Source of the DNA: Catenaria anguillulae PL171
Lineage: Eukaryota; Blastocladiomycota; Blastocladiomycetes; Blastocladiales; Catenariaceae
DNA: 64,000 nt
Direction of reading: 5' to 3'
Assembly (NCBI GenBank): GCA_002102555.1
Contig: MCFL01000030.1
Coordinates: 1 to 64,000 of the forward strand
The position numbers were made by a program, and so were the translations under genes. The stretch's first letter is position 1. Each line of letters opens with the position of its first letter. Positions 27,745 to 38,701 of this stretch are shown in pieces. The notes under the pieces were generated by a model, which was not told where the DNA came from, did not search any database, and saw only the letters and a list, made by a program, of their open reading frames with translations.

Positions 27745-28278
27745 TCATGGAGGTGAATAAATAAGGAGGCGGAGCAGGACATTGGGTAAGAACGAAGTGA
27801 TCGCACTATCGATGGTAGTGAATAGATCCTCTTCATTGGAATCGTATGTGTTGAGCGACAGCGAAGTGGAAAACCGCGATTGGGTAGCCTCTACGAGCTC
27901 GCCGTCTGGGTGATGGGCAGCTTCAGGGTCGCCTTTTTCCGTACGCACAAGGCCTGTGCCCAAGACGACCGGTGGCCGGGGAGTCGCGCAGTCAGCACGA
28001 GTTGTTGGAGGTGGAGGCAATGGATGGCCGTGGCAGCTATCCGATGCGCGGGAAGGATGGATCCCTGAGCAGGACGGCGTGCGCGGCGATGCAGGGAGAG
28101 CTCGATCGATCTTATTGAGAAGTGAGGCCAAGCGAGATTCGAGGTCGTCTGGGTAAGGGTGTGGAGTTCGAGACGGGACTGCGCGGGGCGAATGGTGTGA
28201 GGTTGAATAGGGATGCCGCCGTTTGGACGTTGACGAGGGTGTGGGCGGGGACGCGGGCATACGGGAAGCGTTTGACAT
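27745..28278 (-). CDS. Hypothetical protein, possibly first exon of the 27-kb gene
   Basis: From ATG 28278 (MSNASRM) about 177 codons are open. The N-terminal half is Ser/Pro/His-rich and disordered; PDDLESRLASLLNKIDRAL (about 28165-28110) could be a short amphipathic helix. The end, TTIDSAITSFLPNVLLRLLIY, may be a membrane-associated helix or read into an intron. It starts 318 bp head-to-head from the TMF1-like gene. No family recognised. Confidence 0.4.
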   Translation of the reverse strand: MSNASRMPASPPTPSSTSKRRHPYSTSHHSPRAVPSRTPHPYPDDLESRLASLLNKIDRALPASPRTPSCSGIHPSRASDSCHGHPLPPPPTTRADCATPRPPVVLGTGLVRTEKGDPEAAHHPDGELVEATQSRFSTSLSLNTYDSNEEDLFTTIDSAITSFLPNVLLRLLIYSPP

Positions 28279-28595
28279 GGTGGGGTCGGATACAATTGCC
28301 GGATGTTGGGTGTATGATACTACATGCTCAAGTATTAATACATGGACAGACAGAGACACGTACAGACATGACACGGACGTTAACATTGATTGATTGATTG
28401 AATTGAATTGATTGATTGGACATCAGTTTCTGGTTGTGGTTGTGGTTGTGCTGATGTGTTTCGTGAGTCTCGTTTGTCTTGTGAGTGGGTCGGCCCGGCC
28501 GTGACACTTAGGTACAGGTGCAGGACGAATCACTGCTCACAGGACAGAGTCCTCCATCAGAATGTGAATGTGAATGTGAATGCAAACATACCGCC

Positions 28596-30317
28596 ATGTC
28601 CTTCTTCAGCGCAGCGGGTAAGCTCCTCGAGAAGGCTGCCGTTCAACTCGACAAGGCCGCCGTCTCGCTCGACTCGGCCTTCGACCTGCCTCCTGCCGCC
28701 GCGCACAACCCCCACACCCACCGCGCCGCTGCGACCAACACCGCCAAATCCTCCGAGGCTGCTACACATCCATCCGCACCCGCACCCGCCGCGCCCGCTC
28801 TCGTTGATTCCGACCTCGGTATTGTTTGGAACACAAACCAGCCACCCGCTACGGCACCCACGCCAACCGCACAAGCACGACCAATTGCTCATCTACAGTC
28901 CTCCCGAGCCGTCTCGCCCCCGCCCGCTCCCACAGCTACGGCTACGGCTACGGCTACCCGAGAATCGTCGTCGCGATTGGAGCGTCGCCTGGGCGGCCTC
29001 TTCCGTTCAGAATCACACATTGCAAACGGCAACGTGGAACCAGGCATCAAGACACACATCCCCGAGTCATCCGCCCCATCGACAGCGCCAGCGAGCAACG
29101 CTTCCCGCCAGCCCCCAGCATCCCCAGTTCGTCCCCAAGACATCCCATTACCTCCTTCGCCCATTGTTTTCCCTTCCGACAACCATGGCCACACTGTTGT
29201 TCCTCTGCTGTCTATTGCTCAGTCGCAGCAACCGTCGCCACCAGCTGGGTCAGAGCCAAGTGCTCAACCCGCTCAGAAGCACGACGTCGAGCCTGACACC
29301 GTTGAGGTGTTGTCACATTCATCCCGGCAGCTCATTCGGTCTCTGCTGGCCAAAGTTCAAGCTCGCGATGCGACCATTGCTCAGCTGGAACGCGATAAGG
29401 CCGCCATCACGGCCCAACGCGAGCAGGATCGTCAGGTAGAGGGCGCCGCCTTGAATGCCGAGCTCAAACGCAACCAAGCCCTTCACGCCCAGCTCGATCA
29501 AGCAAATGCCACAATCCACACGCTGTCGGCCCGTCTTTCCGACACGTGTGGCCAATGGGAAGCAAACCGCCGTGATTTTGAATCTCGAATTGCCTTGCTT
29601 CAAGCAGAGCTGGACACGGTCCGCAACGCCCAAAGTGCAAACTACATCGGGGGGTCGCCGCACAGGTTGGCATCGCCCAATTGCGCCCCAGATCCGTTGG
29701 CCGCCGACTTGCAGCAAGCCGTTGGATTTTGGGCTCAAAAGTGCGGCGAGCTCGAGCGGCAACTCGCTGCCAGCCAATCATCTGTTACATTGCTCGAGTC
29801 AAAGCTCCAAGCGGTTCTATCCAGCTCACCTACGGTTCCTTCGAAACCAGTTGTGGATTCCGCGCCCATCGTTACCAACTCGACCTCTCTATCCAACGAC
29901 AGTCTTGTCCGTTCGCTGCATCTACGAATCGAGGAACTTGAGGAGCTGCTCGACCAGAAACGCAACCTCGTGACTCGACCGCAGCCAACGGCTCAAACCG
30001 TTGCATTGAACCAACCTGTCACTCCCGACGTGACACCAGCGGCACCGTCAATGGCTGCAAGTGCGGTCCAAACCCAAATGGAAACAATGCGAGCCGTCAA
30101 GGAACAGTTGGCCACCCAGGTCATGCAACTGTCACGCGAATTGGCTCAGTTGCGGACCCAGCACGCAGAGTTGGCCGCACGGGAGGACACCCTTCTCGAG
30201 TTGCTTGGCGAACGGGAAGCCGAGGTCGAGGATCTCAAGGAGATGCTTCAGGACGCAAAAGAGGCATACAAAGCCCAGCTGGAGGGATTGATGGAAGCGG
30301 TGGGTCAGAAGCATTAG
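28596..30317 (+). CDS. TMF1/Sgm1-like golgin
   Basis: Single exon, 573 aa. I chose the ATG at 28596 (CCGCCATGT) because the upstream in-frame part is a repeat-derived Glu/Cys string. The protein starts MSFFSAAGKLLEKAAVQLDKA, followed by an Ala/Pro/Ser-rich disordered region (to ~220). Coiled coil runs from about 250 to the end. The C-terminal ~100 residues match the TMF (TATA element modulatory factor) domain: VKEQLATQVMQLSRELAQL and TLLELLGEREAEVEDLKEML...AYKAQL. In animals and yeast this domain binds Rab6/Ypt6 at the Golgi, so a role as a Golgi tether is likely. It is much shorter than animal TMF1 (about 1100 aa), nearer yeast Sgm1. Confidence 0.8.
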   Translation: MSFFSAAGKLLEKAAVQLDKAAVSLDSAFDLPPAAAHNPHTHRAAATNTAKSSEAATHPSAPAPAAPALVDSDLGIVWNTNQPPATAPTPTAQARPIAHLQSSRAVSPPPAPTATATATATRESSSRLERRLGGLFRSESHIANGNVEPGIKTHIPESSAPSTAPASNASRQPPASPVRPQDIPLPPSPIVFPSDNHGHTVVPLLSIAQSQQPSPPAGSEPSAQPAQKHDVEPDTVEVLSHSSRQLIRSLLAKVQARDATIAQLERDKAAITAQREQDRQVEGAALNAELKRNQALHAQLDQANATIHTLSARLSDTCGQWEANRRDFESRIALLQAELDTVRNAQSANYIGGSPHRLASPNCAPDPLAADLQQAVGFWAQKCGELERQLAASQSSVTLLESKLQAVLSSSPTVPSKPVVDSAPIVTNSTSLSNDSLVRSLHLRIEELEELLDQKRNLVTRPQPTAQTVALNQPVTPDVTPAAPSMAASAVQTQMETMRAVKEQLATQVMQLSRELAQLRTQHAELAAREDTLLELLGEREAEVEDLKEMLQDAKEAYKAQLEGLMEAVGQKH

Positions 30318-30544
30318 ATTAGATTTTGAATACACACGTAAATTTCACATGATTGCGTGTGTAGATGTGTGACATGGTTGATGCAATTGGAGAAAGAACG
30401 GGAGGGACGCGACAACAAAAGGGCAACGAGGGTGTGGGTAGAAAAAGACAGAAACATCACAGTCACAAGTCAGAGTAAAGATAAAACAGAAATATACAAT
30501 GATGAAGCCATAGGGCGAACAAGTTCAATGAACGTCACGTCGTC

Positions 30545-33500
30545 TCAGTCCTGGGGGAAAAGCGGGAACCACCCTTGTAAAGAAAATGGTGGTAGTTCAA
30601 TCTTGGCTTGTTCATCGTCTCCACTGTGTTTCTCGTCTCGCCACATTCCACGCACATCCTCCCGCCACTGCTTATCACGGGCATCCGCCGCAGCTGCAAC
30701 TTGAGCCCACCGTGGGTCGTCGAATATTGGCAAGGTGGTTGGGATGGCCTGGATAACGAGATTACGCATGCTGACTGCGCTACCACGCAAAGACTGAAGT
30801 GCACCTTTACTCGGCTCGTTTGTTGGCGATGGATCAGACTGCAGGCGCACGGGATCAAGCTGAGAGACCAAAAACATGACAATGATGATGAGGCCAAAGA
30901 GCTGCTGCGCTAGGACAGCCCATGGCTTTTGAAGGAATGCAACGCAGCGAGCGTGGATATGCAATCCGGTGAGCGATGAGGGACGCAGCGGCGAAGTCGT
31001 TGCTCGCGTGGATGACGTCGGTACGGCTTCGATCGGCTTGTGAAGCTTGGTTGATGTCGGCCCAAGCGAGATTGAAGCGGAGGGTTGCAGGTCGCGACGA
31101 GCTTGAGCCAAAGAGGATAAAAGCATCATTGCTCCTTGGCTCCATTTGGCAAGCACAGCGTGATCCAGGGCAGTCATGCCTGCGCGATCTCGGTTGTGCG
31201 GATTGACTTTGCCTTGCACAAGAAGCCACGCCATGAGCCTGTCCATTTTGGCCCTCGCTGCAAGTTGCAGCCAAGGCCGGTTGGCGAGGTGTGCACGAAC
31301 ACTTGCTGGGATTGGCGTGAGGCCTTCCACGAACGAGTCGTCTGCAATAGAACAACAGACAGAGAGGACCAACAGTAACCGGTCCTCCATGCTCGGGGCG
31401 GTTGAGGCGAGAGAGTTCCACAATGCGACAGGGTCAGACGCCTGGAGCGATTGTTTTTGTTCTCCAGGACTACCACCACCACAACTAGGTCCGCCTTGTG
31501 ATGTGGTGGGGTTCGACGGGAGGGTCGAGTACGTCGAAACAATTCGCGAAGCTATGGATCGAGGATTTTCCACGTTTCCGTGAAGGGAAAGGCCAATGAG
31601 TGTGAGAGCGAGCTCCATGAGGGCGCGATCCGATTCTATTCAATCATGCATGAGGTTAGCGTGTGGTTCAGCTCACAAATGAAAGTTGGAGGGAGAAATT
31701 GCGCACCATCCGTGTACATGAATGTTGCAGGTGGGGATGATGGTGCAAGTCCGAGGTCGTGCACCTGCTTAATGACGACGGGGACGATCCCTGGGGCACT
31801 CCCTGGCGGTAGAGTCACAACCAAGGTATTGGGTGACCAGTACGTCACGGATGCGGCACAATTCAGCCCGAATTGAATCGTCAACGACTCTGTGTAAAGG
31901 ACAGCAGAACAGAAGGTAAGCACGCAAAACAAAAAGAAAAAAGGATGGGGGAATGCGACAAGAAGCAACAAAGGGGGACGGGACAAAACGACTTGCCATT
32001 GAAGTTGTTTCCGAGGAGAGTTACCTCAATGCCGCCGTGCAAGGGCCCTTCAGCCGGAATAACTCGATTGATGACGGGAAGCTGCTGCTGAATGTTTGCC
32101 AATGGGCCAAGTGGACGGGGTGTGGCGAGGGGCTGTACGATTGGTGGAAATGCCGGGCTTTCCAACGCCACAGTCATTGGGAAACCGAAACCGGTTTCTT
32201 CTGAGGTCGTTGATGCTGACGAGGTGTGCAGGCTGGTCGGACCCGGCGCAGCGGCAGATGCAAGAGCCCCACTCCCGAAAAGCGACCGCATTTGGTCTGG
32301 GACGGAAGCTGCAACAGGTCCGTTCGGGAACTGGGTTGCCGGGGACTGCAACGACGAAGCAGGCGCGCGGCATGTGCACGTCGCGGACAGGAACGAAGAT
32401 CCGTTGAGGGATTGGCCGGTGCACCTTGGACAGGATTGGTCGCCAAACAGTCCCCCTTGCGGACTAGTTTGAAAGGAGGGTTGTTTTTGGTAGCTGGGAA
32501 GCTGATATCCGTTAATGGAAATGGGTGACTGCTGACTTGGGATAAAGTGGCTGGGAGGTGAGGATGGAGTGATGGACGACCGCTGCCGCTTGGACGGGGG
32601 TGGATCAGCCGCGGACGACAGGGGGGCCATACACGGTGGGAGTAGAGCAAAAGATGGCTGAGGGGCGGTATCAAATCGGTAATGTGGAGATGCACTTGAT
32701 GTTGATTGGGGGTAAGCGGACGGCGGTGGCGGGTCGTTGGGTAGCGACGAAGAGGCGATGGAGAATGACAACGCCAGTGGATTGATCGGGGCCGGTGCTG
32801 CTTGTTCAGTGCGTCGCTTGGCCTCAAGTGCTGCTTCCTGCTTCCGTTTTGCGCGGTTGACGCTTTTGTGGTCATCCGTAATCATAACGGCCGGAGATTC
32901 GGCTTGCCCCACGAGTTCGCCATTGCCATCACGGAGCTCAAACTTGACGACAAAGCCAACCTTTTCCTTGTGATGCCGGGTGTAGCAAGGAATGCGAGCA
33001 GGGACGGTTGCCTCGCCCATTGACAAATCAATGACGGGCGCAGAATGAACCAAAAGTGCCTTGCGACCACTCATGTTCAAGTCGGGCAAATTGTTGCGCG
33101 TCTCCACCGGATCCGTCGAGACAGCCTCATCCTGCGTCGTATCCATTGCATCGGGATCGGGGGGAGGAGAACTCGAAGAAGAGCCAGACGATTGCGGTTT
33201 GCGTTTGGCCCGGCGCATCTCTCGAGCAACACAGCTCGGGCACACAGATACGATGCGGGTGTGGTCGGATGCACAAACAACAGAGGCGGAGAGAAAGAGG
33301 TCGGGCAGGGATGCATTGGATTCCATCAACCAGTCCGGTAGAGACGGTTTCAATGTCCACCAGCGATCATTGGCAACGAGAATTTCGGGCAAGCGAAGTG
33401 TGCGGAAAGTCCTTGCGGCAACCATGCCGTCGCTTGTGCGAGTAATTTGAAGCCGGAACTTGATTTGTGTTTCGACCCTCGACTTGGCACCGGATTCTGG

Positions 33501-33815
33501 AACATCGAGGACGGTGACGGTGTATGGGAGGGGTTGCTGGTTCGATTGTGGTGACGTTGAAACTGGTGATGCTGCAACGGCTGCAGTGGGCGCCGGGGTT
33601 GGGGTTGGGGAAGAGGACGGGGACAGCGAAGGGGAAGGAGAAGATTGGTCTCCGCCATCGTCACTGCTGTTGCGAAATTGGTCCCGGCGTTCTTGCAAGT
33701 TGACGCCTGGCCGTGGATCCTGGCCAGAGACGGTGGCGGTGAACAAGGAATGGCGGAGGTTGGCCCCGGCAGTCTCCATGTCTGCCGTATTATTCATGGT
33801 GCGAAGCGTCTGCAT
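30545..33815 (-). CDS. Mga2/Spt23-like ER-anchored transcription regulator (IPT, ankyrin, TM)
   Basis: Three exons (33815-31997, 31889-31707, 31635-30545) give 1030 aa. The N-terminal half contains conserved blocks around TVTVLDVPESGAKSRVETQI and RTFRTLRLPEILVANDRWW, then long Ser/Pro linkers. An IPT/TIG domain follows (INRVIPAEGPLHGGIEVTLLG...), split by two introns. Ankyrin-like repeats come next (WLQLAARAKMDRLMAWLLVQG, NPHNRDRAGMTALDHAVL). One hydrophobic segment near the C-terminus (LAQQLFGLIIIVMFLV) would anchor it. In yeast, Spt23 and Mga2 have this order; the ubiquitin-proteasome system releases them from the ER to activate the OLE1 desaturase gene. The first intron begins with GC, not GT. 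The match is by architecture; DNA targets are inferred. Confidence 0.82.
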
Positions 33816-34028
33816 TGCCTTTTCATGCGATTTCTGTAATTTTTTGGGATTAAGATTTACTTTGGAAACGTATATACGTAGCTCAACCTCGGCACAGCCG
33901 TCTCTTTCACAAGCTTTGTCATGATTGTCATGATTGTCTCTTCAACGACCGACAGTGCTTGCCCTCAGCTGCGAGGCTGAGGCTGGGTGAACGTGGGTCG
34001 TGGGACGTCGATCCTCCCTCTTCAAAGA

Positions 34029-37000
34029 TGATGCTTTTGCGCATGGTTTGTCTGACAGATGTGCTGTATCCCTTCATTCATGTCCCTTTAGCACTTTCTC
34101 AAGCCACCCCTTGCGTCGCTCACCAGCTGCCTCATCAAGCTGGTCGGTGCATTGCAATTCAAGAACCCCGGGTGATGCGTGTGTGAGTCTATCCAGCTAC
34201 GTAGCTACGTGCCTGCACAGCGCCGTTCCCACCTTCCCCTTCGATGCTCCTCAAATCACCCCACCGTTTCAGGACGACATCCATTCTATGTGCACGCGGA
34301 CATCATGAGCATTGAACAGCAGTGCAAAGTCCGTCCTAGTAACTCGTCGTAGAAATTGATATACATCAGTCGCTTACGACTTCTCTCACTCTCATGTAGA
34401 CCATTAATGACATTCTGTATCATTTGGGGATCTCACCTCAGAAGTGGCAGGTCTTCACTCGCCACTTGCAAAAGGGCAACCATGCCGAGGAGATGACCTT
34501 GGTCGGCTCCTTGCCCGCTCAGTTCGAGTCGATCCTCAGCATTCCGTCAGTAACGTGCCCCATCTCGCCCGCCGTCTGTCGGGCTTATTGGCACGTTTCT
34601 GACTCCAAGGTATCCGTCAGTTCCCTTTTGTTTTGTTTCACTGGGAGCGAGCAGGGTTGTCCATCCAATTCATTCTCGCTTCATGGCTTGTACCTATATA
34701 CAGATACTGGTCAGGACTGAACTCCACCACAATACTTTCGAATTGCCAATGACGGCAACGGAGCAAGGGAATGACTGGAGCCGCTTTGGGAATATTTCCC
34801 ACGCATTCATCAAACAGATTTCGTTTGTTTTGGAGCAGAAGACTGCCTCAGTCTGAGATACTGGAGGGTGTTTTGAATCAGTACAATGATGCTTCAGACA
34901 CTGTTCTAGTTGTGCAGGGGAGCCTCAACAAATGCGACAGCTTGTCTTGTCTTGCGGCGCTGTCCGCACCCTCCAGCGTGTTCAACCACGCACGCGGTTG
35001 CTAACGTGAACAGGTGTGAATGGATGGTACAAAAATAAAAATAAAAGTCACAGGAAGGACAAATACAGCACTTATACGGAAACCAATTGTGAAAGCTTAC
35101 GCAAATGAACCACGCCATACACACGAGTTACCAGTATGGGCGCCCTCTCAATCATTGAAATCTTCAGCAACTTTGCCCAATACGTGGGCATCCTCAGTTC
35201 CATCTCAATTACATGGCCACCGGGGTTTGAATTTATAGGATCCTACGTATGAGAACGATAGCCGTTCCAAGCTTTGTCCATGGCTGACTAATCATTTGGA
35301 TTTCACCCGCGCTTGTCAAATTGCCAGTTGCGTTACCTGCGCCTGGACCTGACATACCCGCTTCCCAACGTCAACATCCCGCTCTCGATTTTCGGTCTCA
35401 ACTGATTCTTCTCACCAATGGAGTCCCGCTGGCTTCTTCCATCATCTTGCTCATCTTTTTCAAGTCCATTCCGGAAGTGTTGCTGCACTGCGTAACGATT
35501 GGTGGGGTTGGACTCATCTTTACCGGTACAAGATCTCTGTCAAGCAATTCCATGAGGACCATGTAGTAACAATGACATTCTCTCGCTTTCAAGGGGCTGT
35601 TCTGCTCTTTCTGCCCCAGACGCAGTTTTCCATTCAAACATCGATCGCACAGTATCTCCTCATTGGTGGCATCTGTTTGGAAGTATTGATAGCTTCGTAC
35701 CATGGCTATCGGTGGTACCGACGCCGGCGCAAGGCCAAGAAGGCCAACCGCATTCAACCAGACGAAGATATTCCGCAAGGCGAGGATGATGTGAACGAAG
35801 AACACGAAATGACAGTGGACATGGGCAAGAGCGCCAAACAACAACAGCCGACTTCGGCTGTTGTAAAAGCAACCGCCAACTTTGAGGATGACGACGAGGA
35901 TGATGGCAACAGCGCCCACGTGAATCTAGACGCCATTAGGAAAAAGGATCGTGCCGCCAAGAAACCATTCCTCATTCAAATGAGGAACTTTTTGATTGCA
36001 TTCATTGGGATCGGATCTGGGATACTCATCAATGGCTCGTTTCTCCCTGACCTCTGCTTCTTAGCGGCGCCAAACCCGTCAGAAACTGACACCGACCTCA
36101 TGCCGTCATTTAGGTCTGGTCAGTACGACGTACTTGTCGACACAGTCGGCTATTTTTGCCACAGTTGATGTATGATTGAAGTCCTACCAGAGACACCAAT
36201 CGGAAAGAGTTGCTGACTTGGGTTGCTGCACTCGTGCTTCTCAGACTTGGCTAAAAAGTCTCGGGGGCATTGCCGGTTGGACGCTTTTTGGTATTGGGCT
36301 TGCTTTCTTTTACATGTGGCTCACTGGACTCTTTCGCAAAGTACTCTGTCTTCTTGATCATCTTTTCGCATACCGTGACAGCTCCCTAACTTCAACAATG
36401 TGCCTGTACTGCCAGCTCCGCAGCTTCAACAATCGCGTCAAGTATCTCGCAAACAAGAACTGCATCAAACTCGTCCTTTTTGCGCTGGGCCTCATGTACA
36501 TTCCCATGTCGTCACAGATTTTGAGCACATTCATGTGCCACTGGGTAACGGCGCCCGTAGGGTCCGAGTTTGTGCACCGCAATACGGCCTTGAGTACGTA
36601 GCTGTCTAAGCACAGTTTGTCCATATGTCGAGACCTTATACATGACCCGCAAACATGTACAGCAATGGACTCGATACTCTCCGACTTTTCCAAGACGACA
36701 TTCAATGGCACAGCGGTCACCTCGTGTGGATTTCGATCGGATCAGTGCAGCATTATTGCTGACTTGTGCCCTGAGACGACCGACCTCAGGCTGGTAAGCT
36801 ATTCCCATGCTTTGCAAGCGTGCGGAAAGAAAACTGACGGTTGATGTACTTAACAACAGGCTGCAGACCAATCTTTGTCGTGCCTTGCCGAAATCTATCC
36901 GTTCTACCTTCCAGGCGCCATCATTTCCCTCGCAACCATCATCATTGGCATTCCATGTACGCCAAGACCGTAATGCAAGACCGTAATGATGGTCGCCTCG

Positions 37001-38385
37001 AGCCTTTTTTTTGCGATAAAACGCTAAACCAAACGATGGGAACTATTAGGGCTGTATTACAAGCTCATCCGCGTCTCGCACAAGTTTGTGGCTGCCCTTC
37101 CGGTCGGCCAAGACTTGCCTCCGCAAGAGCGGTGGAACTTGCAATGCAGATTGACAACGAGTAGCTGCAAGTCGCTCTTTGTCATGTTTGAAATGAAGTG
37201 GCGATACTACAAGCTTGCCACCCTGGTCCACAAGCTCTTGATTGTTGCAGTCCTGATCTTTGGAAGCTCTGCGAGTTTTGCAGTTATTTGTGCTCTGACG
37301 GCAACTCATTCACTTTTTGCCGTCACCTCCATTTCGTCGCGACCATATGTGCGCAAAGTCGAAGTACGTTTGCTTCGGTCCTACCAAAAACTTGTGAAGG
37401 CGTCAAACTCACTGCTGTAGAAACCACTTCAATAGGATCTCTTGGCCATAGTTTGTCTCTTGGTCAACGTGGGAAACGCCGTGGTCACGCTCTTGATTGC
37501 GCTTTCGTTTAGTATTCCGTCCTGGGGTGCGACCCTCGTTGCCGGCCTCAACATTGCATGCCCAGTACTGGCACTCATTATCGGATTCCGTGCCGAAATG
37601 AAAGAAACTCGCCAGAGGAAGGAAAAGGAGGAGCTCGAACGCCAGGGTCGGCAGGCTGCCGGGGAAGACGACGACAGCTTGCGCGAGCTGACCAGCGGCG
37701 ATGAAGACGATTCGCAGCAGCAAAAAGAGGCCGAGGAGGAAGGTGAGGAGGAGCAATACTATGAGGATTCCCGAGATGAGAGGGAGGGTAACCTTGAGCT
37801 GGGCCGCCCAACCACTGCCGACATTCAAATGGTTGATGCCATGGACCAGGAGCTTGATACCCGTTTGCTTCGTATTCTCGTCAACTCGTTTTTGGTTCTG
37901 GGTTTCGGTGCCTTTGTCGGAGCAGCGGTCGCCGTAATTGGCTTGCTGTACTCGGCGGCATCGAACAGCTCTGTTCCTTCGACCTACTCATATCAATCCA
38001 CGTCGACAGCATCGGCCTCCAGTCTCACGATCCTCGACCTGGAATTTGCAGGCTACGAGTCTTGGTCGCAGTTTACATCCAACTGTTGCTGCCAGTCCAA
38101 GCTTGCGATCAACCCGAACGGAAGCTGACCAACAACACAATCACGTCGGTAACCGAGGAGTGGAAGTGCAAGGCAAAGTCGGGCACAAAGAAGCACGTGT
38201 ACAAGCTGCGGACGCGCCGCGCAAACGGCGAGGACGGGCTGACGATGCGGCCGTACTGTTCAACGCAATTCAACTCGGCGGTGATTGCGGGAACGCCGGC
38301 GTTGAATACGGCCACGGGAAAGGTCCAAGTTCGCGCGGCAACGGGTGTAGCTTTGACAAATACCCAGCTCACCTATTTGTGGTAG
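34029..38385 (+). CDS. Large polytopic membrane protein, multi-exon, function unknown
   Basis: Exon limits are only partly resolved. ATG 34029 begins a hydrophobic leader (MMLLRMVCLTDVLYPF...) that may be a signal peptide. Clear coding blocks follow: 34391-34545 (NDILYHLGISPQKWQVF), 35413-35525, 35630-36110, 36240-36360, 36410-36600, 36650-36800, 37050-37360, 37435-38090 and 38100-38385. Together they hold at least eight likely membrane segments, for example IAQYLLIGGICLEVLIASY, FLIAFIGIGSGILINGSF, IAGWTLFGIGLAFFYMWLTG, LVHKLLIVAVLIFGSSA and LLRILVNSFLVLGFGAFVG. Acidic cytoplasmic loops lie between them (RIQPDEDIPQGEDD; EDDDSLRELTSGDEDD). Extracytosolic Cys-rich pieces lie near 36650 and after the last TM. 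The layout suggests a TRP-like or transporter-like protein, but I recognise no family signature. Confidence 0.55.
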
Positions 38386-38701
38386 TTTCGACTCGCTGTG
38401 CAAGACGTTGAAGTGCTACTCGATTTGTTTGCAAAACCATCTGTTTTGTTTCCGTGCTGCACTTTGTTGCTTGAATAGACAATTCTCCAGTTTCAACATC
38501 CAGTGTTCTTGATGATTCAATGATGTATACACAATTAAGCTATCGAGTGAATGTATGGATGGGCATGAAGGCAAAATCCATAGATATGAGTGTTTGACAA
38601 CAAAGGGAAAGGGATATGATAAAAAATACAACCGCAAAACAGAAACAGAAATGCAAAGTGGATAATGACTTTTGTGTGTTTGCGTGTGCGAGCATCGGAA
38701 C
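38386..38701. other. Intergenic, tail-to-tail
   Basis: AT-richer sequence between the 3' ends of the membrane protein gene and LCB1. No gene seen. Confidence 0.7.

Noticed and set aside
28386-28455. GATT and GGTTGT short repeats as a regulatory site
   Set aside because: Simple repeats between two divergent genes; no motif can be supported by eye.
28518-28595. Upstream start for the TMF1-like gene
   Set aside because: The extra N-terminus comes from a (GAATGT) repeat giving Glu-Cys strings; ATG 28596 has a better context.
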